Notes: generated by a model from the letters alone, not told the origin. DNA of 6,868 nucleotides from Endomicrobium sp. (GCA_031264425.1 JAISDY010000132.1:1-6868), one strand, 5' to 3'; shown: positions 1 through 6,564, counted from the first letter of the stretch. Numbers and translations: made by a program.

Positions 1-1469
1 GGAAAACCAGTAGAAGTAGAGGAAGGTTCAGCTGTATCAGAAGAAGCAACATCAGAGGAAGTAAGCGCGGCGAGAAGAGCTATAGATGAATTGAGAGATC
101 TCTATCCGCTTAGTAGTGAAGAAAGGGAAGAACTAGAAACCTTGAAAAAAGAAATAGGGATGCGTGGAAGTAGTAAAAAAGAAATTTTAGAGAAGGCAGG
201 ATACATAGTATCTGGGGTAGAGGTAAGAAAATATAGTTCTAAATTGGTGGTAAATATTAAGAGAAAAAGAGCGATGAGAAAGATAATGATAATGCCAATT
301 GACAGAGGAGTAGGAGTAAAAGTTGAAGTAGTAGGTAATGAAGTATTTTTGTACAAAGAGAAGCTAAGAGAAGATGGAGTAATAGAAATAGAAGGATATG
401 GGGAATATGGGTTGTTGCCAGAGTTTAGGAGGAAATGAGAAGACGGTAACAAAACTATTTGATAGAAAACTACAAGGAAAAGAAGAGGGACAAGTAATAA
501 GTGTAACAATGATGGCAGCAATAGGAAAAGGGAATGAGTTAGATAGAGATAAAAAAGTGAAAAGTTTGTTTAAAGAGATTGGGCAAAGAAGTATAGAAGA
601 AGCGTATATGTTAATAAGAAAAGAAGGGACGTCTCTAAGGTTCATACCGAACGTGGTAAAGAGCGTGGGGAGCGAAGAAGAAAGGAAGTATGTATATAAG
701 AACATAGGGAAAAGAGAAGAGGGAGAAAAGAATGGAGTATGGATAGAAGGGATAAATGAAATAAAGAATTATAGGGAAGATGAAGACAGTATAGGTAAAT
801 ATAGCGATAGCAAAGTAGGAGCGATAGTAGGATATGGGAGGGTAGTAGGAGAAAGAGCATATATAGGAATATATATGAAGACAGAAAAGGACGAAATAAA
901 ACAAGGCGGAGGAAATAGTGGAGAAGTGGTGAATGTGGGAGTAGGAGTTTGTGGAGGATATGAAAGAAAGATAGGCATAAAGTGGCTAGGATATATAGGG
1001 ATGAATAAGTATAAGACAGAAAGGGAAAGTATAGGAGGAAAAGGGAAGGCAGAGTTTAGTGGAAGAGAGATAGTTTTGGATGTAGAAATAGGGTTGAAAA
1101 TAGGGAATAAGGTAGTAAGAATAATAAGACCATATATAGGTATAGGAGCAAGGAAGAGCAGTTATGAGAATATAGAAGAGAAATGGACGTTAATAGACGT
1201 GATGATAAAAGAAGGAAGTTATAAGAGATGTGTGGGAAGGATAGGAGTAGAAGGAAATAAAGAGATAAGCAAGAAAGTGGAGATAGTAGGAAGAATGGAG
1301 TATGAGAGAGTGATAAAGGGAGAGAGAGGAGAAGTGAAGATAGAAGGGGGGAGGAGAGAAAGAAGGGAAAGATAAAATAGGATTAAGTGGAAATAAAGCA
1401 GGTGGGTATAATGAAATAGGAGTAAATGTAGGAGCAAGTTTTAAGTTTAGAAAGTTTTTAACACAATAA
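1..1469 (+). pseudogene. Autotransporter-like outer-membrane protein, 3' part, frameshifted
   Basis: The frame is open from base 1, so the gene starts outside the window. Frame 1 runs to a stop at 436-438. Frame 2 carries the same protein on to 1375, and frame 3 finishes it to a stop at 1467-1469. Removing one base near 427 joins LLPEF to GGNEKTV. Removing one G from the G6 run at 1346-1351 joins KIEGG to a tail with GYNEIGVNVGASFKF. The repaired C-terminal part has alternating short strands typical of an autotransporter beta-barrel, such as VGAIVGYGRVVGERAYIGIY, VNVGVGVCGGYER and RPYIGIGARKSSYE. The aromatic-ended last strand (GASFKF) fits an outer-membrane barrel end, although six extra residues follow it. 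The upstream part (GKPVEVEEG...) is acidic and helix-prone, so it probably belongs to the passenger or linker. The sense strand is extremely purine-rich (AGA, GGA, GAA, AAA codons), unlike the operon downstream. The family call comes from pattern recognition; the passenger's function is unknown. Programmed frameshifting or G-run phase variation is possible, but two separate shifts make decay more likely. Confidence 0.72.
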
Positions 1470-1502
1470 TATTTTTGCATTTATGGTAAAAAAGATAGCT
1501 TT

Positions 1503-1526
1503 CATTCTAGGATAGTTTTTAGAATG
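1503..1526 (+). other. Hairpin in the leader of the small exported gene
   Basis: A 7-bp perfect stem (CATTCTA / TAGAATG) encloses a 10-base loop, and G-U and A-T pairs could extend it by a few steps. It lies between the end of the autotransporter remnant and the ribosome binding site at 1543. No T tract follows it, so it is not a convincing intrinsic terminator. It could be a 5'-leader structure or chance. Confidence 0.3.
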
Positions 1527-1542
1527 GGAACAATAAACAAAA

Positions 1543-1552
1543 AAGGAGGTGA
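1543..1552 (+). promoter_or_regulatory. Very strong Shine-Dalgarno sequence
   Basis: AAGGAGGTGA is a ten-base perfect match to the usual complement of the 16S rRNA 3' end. The GGAGG core ends nine bases before the ATG at 1559. It fixes the start of the small exported gene and is the best ribosome binding site in the window, which suggests the gene was once highly translated. Confidence 0.8.
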
Positions 1553-1558
1553 AAAGAG

Positions 1559-1836
1559 ATGAATAAGTTTAGAAAAGTATTGATTAGTACAATCTTGTGC
1601 ATGAGCTTAGTATTATCAGTAGTTCCTACTAGTTTTGCAGTAGACCGTGACTGAAAGATACGACAGCAGAGTATTGTACAGTTATAACTAAAGTACTAGG
1701 AACTTTAGCACTATCTTTCTTGTCGTTGGGTGTTGTTGGTGTTGGTGTGAGAATGTTGCTAGGAAGACCTTTAGTAGGAGTTGCTAACGATCATCCGATA
1801 GTCTGGGTTCACGCCGGAGCAGCAGCACATGCGTAA
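1559..1836 (+). pseudogene. Small exported hydrophobic protein, frameshifted (pilin-like?)
   Basis: The first piece (1559-1654, 31 codons) is a classic Sec signal peptide: a basic start (MNKFRKVL), a hydrophobic core, and a cleavage-like end PTSFA before VDRD, after which it stops. A second frame opens at 1651 and runs 61 codons to a TAA at 1834-1836. Restoring one C (gaCtg to gaCCtg) fuses them as ...VDRD-LKDTTAEYC..., giving about 92 residues. The mature part has one long hydrophobic segment (VLGTLALSFLSLGVVGVGV), then MLLGRP and a short end rich in Ala and His. Signal peptide, membrane segment and a 'LLGR' turn vaguely recall TrbC/VirB2 conjugative pilins, but the expected second membrane segment is missing and no other secretion genes are nearby, so function is unassigned. 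The start is set by the strong ribosome binding site at 1543. A hairpin begins five bases after the stop. Reading the two pieces as one decayed gene is more secure than any family name. Confidence 0.55.
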
Positions 1837-1840
1837 TGCG

Positions 1841-1875
1841 TATGGAGGAAGGAATACACCTTTCCTTCCTCCATA
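1841..1875 (+). terminator. 14-bp perfect hairpin after the small exported gene
   Basis: TATGGAGGAAGGAA at 1841-1854 pairs perfectly with 1862-1875 around a 7-base loop, beginning five bases past the TAA at 1834-1836. The following bases (tatacttctctttt) are T-rich but interrupted, so termination efficiency is uncertain. The position directly after a coding region supports a terminator or 3'-end stabilising hairpin. Confidence 0.6.
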
Positions 1876-1934
1876 TATACTTCTCTTTTGACTTAAGTTT
1901 CTCTCTAAAAAAGAGACCTTCCAATTTAGGGATA

Positions 1935-2020
1935 AAGGAAACTTCCAACAGTAAAAAGATAACCTTTTCTAAAATAACCAACTTTTTGTTGCTTCTTTTT
2001 TTTATCTTTGAGGTTTCCTT
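1935..2020. repeat. Long imperfect inverted repeat (possible RNA fold)
   Basis: The right arm, 2002-2020, is continuous. It pairs with 1935-1945 (11 positions, one of them G-U) and, after a nine-base bulge on the left side, with 1955-1962 (8 perfect pairs). Inside lies a small CAAC-TTTTT-GTTG hairpin at 1979-1991. The whole forms an extended stem. It may be a structured untranslated or small RNA, a remnant of a small inverted-repeat element, or coincidence in AT-rich DNA. Nothing in the sequence settles which. Confidence 0.35.
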
Positions 2021-2095
2021 AAACAATTTGACTTTATACAACTTTAATTACTTGGAAAAAATAAGAGTTTTGTAAATGAATTGACTGTAAATTTT

Positions 2096-2123
2096 AAAAC
2101 CGGTCTTAAAAGCTGGTTTTTTT
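2096..2123 (+). terminator. Rho-independent terminator upstream of der
   Basis: AAAACCGG at 2096-2103 pairs with CTGGTTTT at 2113-2120 (one G-U pair). The stem can be extended inside by C-G and T-A pairs to a TAAA loop, and a run of seven T lies at 2117-2123. This is a standard intrinsic terminator. It separates the der operon from anything transcribed upstream, although the nearest upstream gene ends 260 bases earlier and already has its own hairpin. Confidence 0.8.
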
Positions 2124-2131
2124 ATTTTCAA

Positions 2132-2137
2132 TATAAT
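2132..2137 (+). promoter_or_regulatory. -10 box, putative promoter of the der operon
   Basis: A perfect TATAAT lies just after the terminator T tract, about 40 bases before the der start. The -35 region at normal spacing (around 2108-2115) falls inside the terminator stem and does not resemble TTGACA. Transcription would start near 2144 and leave a leader of roughly 30 bases. The assignment rests on the -10 match and its position. Confidence 0.5.
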
Positions 2138-2177
2138 AGAATATCGGCGTGTAAGATAAAATTTAATGAGGTTTTTG

Positions 2178-3500
2178 ATGTTAACAAAAGTTGCCATTGT
2201 AGGTAGACCTAATGTAGGTAAATCCACTCTTTTTAACAGGCTCATAGGTAGGAAAAAAGCTATTATCCACGAGACACCGGGAACAACGAGAGATAGAAAT
2301 GATTATGAAGTTTCATGGAAAGATAAAAAATTTATAGTTACAGATACAGCGGGTTGGAGCAAAGATATTTTCGTTTTTTCTATAGACATGTCGCATCAGT
2401 TGGATATAGCGATTGAACAATCTGACATAGTTTTATTTGTGGTTGATGGCAAAATGGGTGTCCATCCAACAGATTTGCAAATTGCACAGCAAATAAGGCT
2501 AAGCAAAAAGAAAACAATTCTTGTAGTAAATAAAATAGACATGCAAGCGGAAGAAATTAAAGGATATGAGTTTTACGAGCTTGGTTTTGACGATATAGTT
2601 TTTGTGTCGGCTAATCACGGTAGAAGCATACACGATTTGCTTGATAAAATTTGGGATAATATAAAGTACGATAGAAGAACAAAAAAAACTCAAGAACTTT
2701 TGAAGATTATTCTTGTTGGAAAACCTAATGTGGGAAAATCTTCATTTATAAATTCAGTTACAAAAGAAGAAAGAAGCATAGTTCACGATATTGCGGGAAC
2801 AACGAGAGACTCTCTTACGGCTCATGTTTGCGTAAATAATAAAGAATATATAATTATAGATACCGCAGGGTTGCATAGGGGAAGCAAAACAAAAGACGAT
2901 ATGGAATATCTCTCAACTTTAAGTACAAACTATGCAATTGAAGACGCGGATGTTGCTGTTTTAATTGCCGACGCATCTCAAGGCATAGGCGAGACGGAAG
3001 TTAAAATAGCAAGACTTTTAATGGAAAAAAATAAACCCGTTATTGTAGCCGTAAACAAATGGGATTTGATTGAAGAAAAAGAAGGGGCTGCTAAATATTT
3101 TGAAGAGCAGCTTAGAGAAAGAATAAAGTTTATGAGTTGGGCAGACATAATTTTTATATCTGCTAAAACAGGGCAAAGGTTAGAAAGAATTTTCCAAGAA
3201 GCTGAAACTGTTTTTAATCAGTATGCAAAACAATTAAGTCAAGAAGAGCTTAATGAAGTTGTACGAGACGCTTTAGCAAGAAAACCTTACACAAGCAAAG
3301 GAAAAACTTTGAAGCTGAAAGAATATTCTCAAGTTGCAGTAAAACCGCCTGTGTTTATTTTTTCAGTCAACGATATGGAGCTTGTACATTTTTCCTATGA
3401 GAGATTCCTTGAAAATTGTTTAAGAGACAAATTTGGGTTTCACGGTACGCCGATAGTTTTGAAATTTAGAAAATATTACAGAAAAAAAATGGAAAAATAA
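2178..3500 (+). CDS. der: Ribosome-assembly GTPase Der (EngA)
   Basis: Der is an essential GTPase with two tandem G domains that acts in the cytoplasm in late assembly of the 50S ribosomal subunit. The first G domain shows GRPNVGKST at residues 9-17, DTAG at 56-59 and NKID at 118-121. The second shows GKPNVGKSS at 181-189, DTAG at 228-231 and NKWD at 293-296. The rest, from about residue 350, is the KH-like C-terminal domain and ends in a basic tail. At 440 residues it is the normal family length and appears fully intact. I chose ATG 2178 because GAGG at 2168-2171 sits six bases ahead of it and MLTKVAIVGRPNVGKS is the usual N-terminus; an ATG at 2166 would add four residues with a poorer site. 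It is the first gene of the operon; plsY starts two bases after its stop, implying cotranscription and probably coupled translation. Confidence 0.97.
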   Translation: MLTKVAIVGRPNVGKSTLFNRLIGRKKAIIHETPGTTRDRNDYEVSWKDKKFIVTDTAGWSKDIFVFSIDMSHQLDIAIEQSDIVLFVVDGKMGVHPTDLQIAQQIRLSKKKTILVVNKIDMQAEEIKGYEFYELGFDDIVFVSANHGRSIHDLLDKIWDNIKYDRRTKKTQELLKIILVGKPNVGKSSFINSVTKEERSIVHDIAGTTRDSLTAHVCVNNKEYIIIDTAGLHRGSKTKDDMEYLSTLSTNYAIEDADVAVLIADASQGIGETEVKIARLLMEKNKPVIVAVNKWDLIEEKEGAAKYFEEQLRERIKFMSWADIIFISAKTGQRLERIFQEAETVFNQYAKQLSQEELNEVVRDALARKPYTSKGKTLKLKEYSQVAVKPPVFIFSVNDMELVHFSYERFLENCLRDKFGFHGTPIVLKFRKYYRKKMEK

Positions 3501-3502
3501 AA

Positions 3503-4102
3503 ATGTTAATAAAATTTTTATATTTGGTTTTTGCTTACTTATGCGGCTCAATTCCTTTTGCGTACATTGTTGCAAAAGTAGTAAAAAAAGTTGATATCCG
3601 GAAAGTTGGCTCAGGTAATCCCGGGACTACAAATGTCTTTAGGTCAATCGGAAAAGGTGCGGGAATTGTGGTGTTTGCTTTTGACACTCTTAAAGGCTTT
3701 ATTCCTGTTTTTTTTGCAATATTTATAGATAATTCTTTCTCTTATTCCGTTATAGTAGCCACTGCGGCTATTGTCGGACATATGTTCCCCATATTTTTAA
3801 ACTTTAAAGGTGGAAAAGGCGTGGCTACGGGGCTTGGCGTATTTTTGGCTTTAATGCCTTTACCTTGCTTGGTGGCTTTTATGGTTTTCGGATTAGTCTT
3901 TTTACTTTCAGGCTATGTGGCTTTGGGATCAATTGTTGCCGCAGTAACGCTTCCTCTAGCCGCTTATTTTGCGGGTTACGGGTTAGAGCCTATAATTTTC
4001 TCTTTTGCGGCTGCTATGCTTATTATTTGTAAGCATAAAGCCAATATAATGAGACTGAAAAACTGTACTGAAAATAGATTTAAAATATTAAAGAGGAAAT
4101 AA
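3503..4102 (+). CDS. plsY: Acyl-phosphate:glycerol-3-phosphate acyltransferase PlsY
   Basis: PlsY is an inner-membrane enzyme that transfers an acyl group from acyl-phosphate to position 1 of sn-glycerol-3-phosphate, giving lysophosphatidate, the first committed step of phospholipid synthesis. The 199-residue protein is almost entirely hydrophobic segments. Family motifs are in order: GSIPF at 15-19 with GSGNPGTTN at 36-44, DTLKG at 61-65, GH at 92-93 with KGGKGVATGLG at 102-112, and a C-terminal motif with H178, N181 and E190. In that last motif the family usually has Gly before the Thr/Glu pair; here it is Cys (NCTE, C188), a possible one-base G-to-T change. Start ATG 3503 is two bases after the der stop with only a weak ribosome binding site, so coupling to der is likely. 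gpsA, which makes its substrate, starts on the very next base after its stop. Confidence 0.96.
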   Translation: MLIKFLYLVFAYLCGSIPFAYIVAKVVKKVDIRKVGSGNPGTTNVFRSIGKGAGIVVFAFDTLKGFIPVFFAIFIDNSFSYSVIVATAAIVGHMFPIFLNFKGGKGVATGLGVFLALMPLPCLVAFMVFGLVFLLSGYVALGSIVAAVTLPLAAYFAGYGLEPIIFSFAAAMLIICKHKANIMRLKNCTENRFKILKRK

Positions 4103-5095
4103 ATGAAAATAACTGTTTTGGGCGCCGGGTCGTGGGGGGCAACCCTATCGGCTCTTTTGGTTGACAACGGACATAATGTGGTTATTTGGGAAATTGATAG
4201 TAAAAGAGCTAAGGATTTAAACGACAGAAAAATAAAACCTTTTGAAGCCGGAGTAGATTTACCCAAAGAAATAGATATTACAAGCAGCTTGGAGAGTATT
4301 AAATATAGCGAAGGCGTGTTGTTTGCTGTTCCATCGCAATATATGAGATCTACCTGTCTGCTCTTAAAAGATAAAGGCATATCTTTAAATGGCAAGCTTA
4401 TAATGAGCGCTACTAAAGGTGTTGAAAACAAAACTCTTTTGAGAATATCGGAAGTAATAGAAAACGTTTTTCCCGGAGTTTACGATAATATAGCTGTTAT
4501 CTCAGGACCTAGCCATGCCGAAGAGGTATGTAGAAAAGTTCCGACTGTAGTTACGTCGGCTTCCAGAAATCCTGAGACGGCTGAAAAGTGTAGAAAACTT
4601 TTTATGAACGATTATTTCAGGGTTTATACGCAAAGCGATATTGTTGGCGTGGAAATAGGCGCGGCTTTAAAGAATGTGTTCGCTGTAGCTGCAGGAATAA
4701 TAGACGGACTAAAATACGGCGACAACACTAAAGCCGCGATAGTTTCAAGAGGACTTCGCGAACTTGTAAAAATTGGTGTTGTTTTGGGTGGCAAAGAGCA
4801 GACTTTTTACGGTTTGTCGGGACTTGGCGATTTGATGGTCACATGTTTTTCAAGGCATTCAAGGAATAGATCTGTCGGACAATCTGTCGGCGAGGGTAAA
4901 CCGCTTGAAGAAGCGCAAAAGAGACTTGGAATGGTAGCGGAAGGTGTAAAAAATGCAGTTAGTGCTTACGAGCTTGGCAAGAAACTTAATATAGAGCTTC
5001 CTATAATCAACGAAATTTATTATGTTCTATTTGAAAATAAAAGTCCTATTGATGCTGTAAATGCTTTGATGAGAAGGGACGCAAAACAAGAATAA
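4103..5095 (+). CDS. gpsA: Glycerol-3-phosphate dehydrogenase [NAD(P)+] GpsA
   Basis: GpsA is the cytoplasmic enzyme that reduces dihydroxyacetone phosphate to sn-glycerol-3-phosphate using NAD(P)H, supplying the backbone that PlsY acylates. The N-terminal Rossmann fold has GAGSWGATL at 7-15. SATKG at 102-106 and ISGPSHAEE at 133-141 are family signatures. The conserved lysines K106 and K190 (GAALKNVFA) are present; K190 is the likely catalytic base. The C-terminal helical domain carries GDNTKAA from 206, SGLGDLMVTC at 239-248 and RNR at 254-256. At 330 residues it is full length with no disrupted motif. The ATG directly follows the plsY stop, and AGAGGA near 4092-4097, inside the end of plsY, provides the ribosome binding site. 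Adjacency to plsY groups two consecutive steps of the same pathway. Confidence 0.97.
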   Translation: MKITVLGAGSWGATLSALLVDNGHNVVIWEIDSKRAKDLNDRKIKPFEAGVDLPKEIDITSSLESIKYSEGVLFAVPSQYMRSTCLLLKDKGISLNGKLIMSATKGVENKTLLRISEVIENVFPGVYDNIAVISGPSHAEEVCRKVPTVVTSASRNPETAEKCRKLFMNDYFRVYTQSDIVGVEIGAALKNVFAVAAGIIDGLKYGDNTKAAIVSRGLRELVKIGVVLGGKEQTFYGLSGLGDLMVTCFSRHSRNRSVGQSVGEGKPLEEAQKRLGMVAEGVKNAVSAYELGKKLNIELPIINEIYYVLFENKSPIDAVNALMRRDAKQE

Positions 5096-5105
5096 AGGGA
5101 CAAAA

Positions 5106-5381
5106 ATGACAAAGAATGACATATCTGTAGAGTTGTCAAAAATATTGAGTTCAAAAAAAGAAGCCGATGCTGCTGTTAATAAAGTTTTTGAAGAGATGGC
5201 AAACGCTTTGAAAAATTCAGAGAAAGTTGTAATTACCGGATTTGGCAGTTTTAATGCTTTTGAGACGAAGACAAAGAATGGGCGAAATCCTAAAACAGGA
5301 GAAAAGCTCGTTATTGCCCCGATGAAAAAAGTAAGGTTCAAGGCATCAAAAGATTTTTTTGATTTGAGAGAAAATAAATGA
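5106..5381 (+). CDS. HU/IHF-family DNA-bending protein
   Basis: This is a small nucleoid-associated protein of the HU/IHF family. Such proteins dimerise, bend DNA, and act in chromosome compaction, replication and recombination. The 91-residue sequence has the helical N-terminal dimer part (1-40), GFGSF at 45-49, and the arm motif GRNPKTGE at 59-66, whose proline (P62) is the residue that intercalates between base pairs. FKAS at 78-81 leads into the last helix. Length and motifs are normal. An AAGGGA ribosome binding site at 5095-5100 lies five bases before the ATG, ten bases after the gpsA stop. Its stop overlaps the start of the next gene (ATGA). The sequence alone does not separate HU from IHF subunits. 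Confidence 0.93.
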   Translation: MTKNDISVELSKILSSKKEADAAVNKVFEEMANALKNSEKVVITGFGSFNAFETKTKNGRNPKTGEKLVIAPMKKVRFKASKDFFDLRENK

Positions 5382-5743
5382 CTCAAATTCCGCCTATACC
5401 TGACAAAGAGTATTTCTCTATCGGTGAAGTGTCTCAGATAACGCTTGTTCCAAAGCATACTTTAAGATATTGGGAAAGCGAATTCAAACTTTTGCGTCCT
5501 GTTAGAAAAAGTTCTGGTCGAAGAAAGTACCGCAGAGAAGAAGTTGAACTAGTTTTTAAAATTAAAGACTTATTATATAACCAAAAATACAGCATTGAGG
5601 GTGCCAAGAAATATTTAATTGGCGATAAACGCAAAGATACGCAAGATACTTTGGCGCTTAATTTAGAAAGCATTCCTGACAGCGAATTCTTGCAAAATAT
5701 TAAAGACGAATTGAAATATATTTTAAAATTGTTAAAAAAGTAG
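5378..5743 (+). CDS. MerR-type transcriptional regulator
   Basis: This 121-residue protein begins with a MerR-type winged helix-turn-helix. FSIGEVSQITLVPKHTLRYW at 13-32 is the HTH with its diagnostic RYWE (30-33), SSGRRKYR at 45-52 is the wing, and YSIEGAKKYL at 71-80 is the second-helix motif. Only about 40 residues follow, ending in a short helical stretch likely used for dimerisation. No metal-binding cysteines or large ligand-binding domain are visible, so it is not a metal or drug sensor of the classical kind and its signal and targets are unknown. It starts inside the HU stop codon (4-base ATGA overlap), so translation is probably coupled to HU. A small MerR-type gene directly after an HU/IHF gene is a familiar arrangement in several bacterial groups. 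It is the last gene of the operon; no clear terminator follows it. Confidence 0.9.
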   Translation: MTQIPPIPDKEYFSIGEVSQITLVPKHTLRYWESEFKLLRPVRKSSGRRKYRREEVELVFKIKDLLYNQKYSIEGAKKYLIGDKRKDTQDTLALNLESIPDSEFLQNIKDELKYILKLLKK

Positions 5744-5749
5744 TATAAT
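5744..5749 (+). promoter_or_regulatory. -10 box, possible promoter for tRNA-Pro
   Basis: A perfect TATAAT begins on the base after the merR stop codon. No good -35 hexamer lies 16-18 bases upstream, and it would leave a leader of about 80 bases before the tRNA. A closer but poorer candidate is TACACT at 5816-5821, which would start transcription only a few bases before the tRNA. With no terminator visible after merR, the tRNA may also be read through from the operon. Confidence 0.35.
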
Positions 5750-5834
5750 TACACTCGTATTAAAAACCCCTTAGAAATTATCCTTTCTTTTATTAAGTTT
5801 TTTCCAAAAAGGAATTACACTTGATGTTTTAGAA

Positions 5835-5908
5835 CGGGGCGTGGCGCAGTTGGCTAGCGCACTCCCTTGGGGTGGGAGAGGTCGCTGGTTCAAGTCCAGT
5901 CGCCCCGA
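5835..5908 (+). tRNA. tRNA-Pro (anticodon GGG)
   Basis: All arms fold without mismatches. The 7-bp acceptor CGGGGCG pairs with CGCCCCG at 5901-5907. A 4-bp D stem (GCGC/GCGC) encloses AGTTGGCTA, and a 5-bp anticodon stem CTCCC/GGGAG encloses TTGGGGT. The T arm is GCTGG-TTCAAGT-CCAGT. The anticodon GGG lies at 5869-5871 and reads CCC and CCT proline codons. The C1-G72 pair and A73 discriminator fit bacterial proline tRNAs. The 3' CCA is not encoded (ATC follows), so it must be added by CCA-adding enzyme. CCA and CCG codons need another tRNA-Pro elsewhere in the genome. Confidence 0.97.
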
Positions 5909-5938
5909 ATCTTTTAAAGCAGATAAATAAATTAATAC

Positions 5939-5982
5939 AAAAAACAACTGCTACGGATTTTATGCGTAGCAGTTGTTTTTTT
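5939..5982 (+). terminator. Strong intrinsic terminator, probably bidirectional
   Basis: A 17-bp perfect stem pairs 5939-5955 (A6 followed by CAACTGCTACG) with 5965-5981 around a 9-base loop, ending in seven T. It lies 30 bases after the tRNA-Pro. Because the left arm begins with six A, the opposite strand also reads as a stem followed by a T run. It can therefore end the convergent minus-strand gene whose stop is at 5998-6000. Confidence 0.9.
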
Positions 5983-5997
5983 GCATTAGAACAGTAC

Positions 5998-6526
5998 TTA
6001 ATAACGGCTGATAGATTCGGCTTGACGTTGAACAATGTCTTGGGCTTGTTCAAGCGAAGATTTGTTAAGTTCGGTTTCAAGTTTAACGGCTTCGCCTCTT
6101 TCAGAGCAAGCTGCAACAATCGCTTCCCCGAGTTTGAGATTGGTTCTGCAGTAAGCGGCATAAGCACCAACTGTATCATATGAGGCTTTCAATGCAGGTA
6201 CTGAAGCCAATTGCGCATCAGAAATTTTGTGAGCCTTGTTGTGTAATGCCGACAGCATCTTCAAATTCAAAACAACAAATTCTGCCAGCTTCAGGTAATT
6301 CAACACTTCTGTTGGCAACTTTTAGCATAAGTTTCAGCAGATTTGTGTAATTCAATGCGAACAGCAACGACTCTGGCATAATCTTTAGTACCTTTTACTT
6401 TTTCAGCTATTTTAGTAATGGCTGCATTAACAGAAGAACAAGTAATCACAATTTTCTTATCGGGACTCATTGCTGTCACATACTAAAAGCACAACATATC
6501 GCAACTGCCAAAACTAATTTTTTCAC
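5998..6526 (-). pseudogene. Exported helical protein of unknown function, frameshifted twice
   Basis: Read leftwards, a GTG start at 6526-6524 encodes the signal peptide (M)KKLVLAVAICCAFSM and stops at 6478-6476. From 6476 a second frame gives about 52 residues (TAMSPDKKIVITCSSVNAA...ELHKSAETYAK) and stops at 6302-6300. From 6318 a third frame gives 106 residues (LPTEVLNYLKLAEFVVLN...QRQAESISRY) to a stop at 5998-6000. Each junction is repaired by one added base, giving one protein of about 175 residues: an N-terminal export signal, possibly lipoprotein-like because of CC at 11-12, then an almost wholly alpha-helical mature part with several cysteines. No family is recognised. The start is supported by AGGGGA at 6537-6532, five bases ahead of GTG, and by a good promoter at 6593-6565. 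A terminator lies just past the stop. Intact control signals around a broken frame suggest recent inactivation. Confidence 0.7.
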
Positions 6527-6564
6527 TTTAGTCCCCTAGATTATCTTTAACGCCTAATGTGTAA

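Larger units (their letters stand above)
1837..2165. other. Intergenic region with no credible gene
   Basis: About 330 bases separate the broken exported gene from der. The stretches open in either direction here have no ribosome binding site, no recognisable domain and the composition of random AT-rich DNA. What the region does contain is the hairpin at 1841-1875, a long imperfect inverted repeat at 1935-2020, a canonical terminator at 2096-2123 and a -10 box at 2132-2137. TTGACT hexamers occur at 1888, 2028 and 2081, but none has a good -10 box at normal spacing. Confidence 0.6.

Noticed and set aside
102..1480. Several long minus-strand open frames rich in Ser, Pro, Leu, Phe and Tyr opposite the autotransporter
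   Set aside because: They mirror the purine-rich sense strand, have no ribosome binding sites or domains, and their low-complexity composition is the expected complement of AGA/GGA/GAA codons.
1784..2075. Open frames on both strands (plus 1836-2075, minus 1784-2041) in the gap before der
   Set aside because: No ribosome binding site or recognisable domain. The minus frame runs over the hairpin and the broken exported gene, and the composition is that of AT-rich noncoding DNA.
1837..2177. Possible riboswitch or T-box leader before der
   Set aside because: The hairpins do not show any conserved riboswitch core that I recognise, and the putative transcription start lies downstream of them.
5829..6179. 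Minus-strand open frame ending across the tRNA, with a phrase like GATGLEPATSPTPRECASQLRHAP
   Set aside because: This phrase is the common spurious translation of tRNA genes read in reverse, not a real protein.
5872..6183. Plus-strand open frame starting inside the tRNA-Pro
   Set aside because: It runs through the tRNA and the terminator and then opposite the exported gene; the protein-like sense there is on the minus strand.
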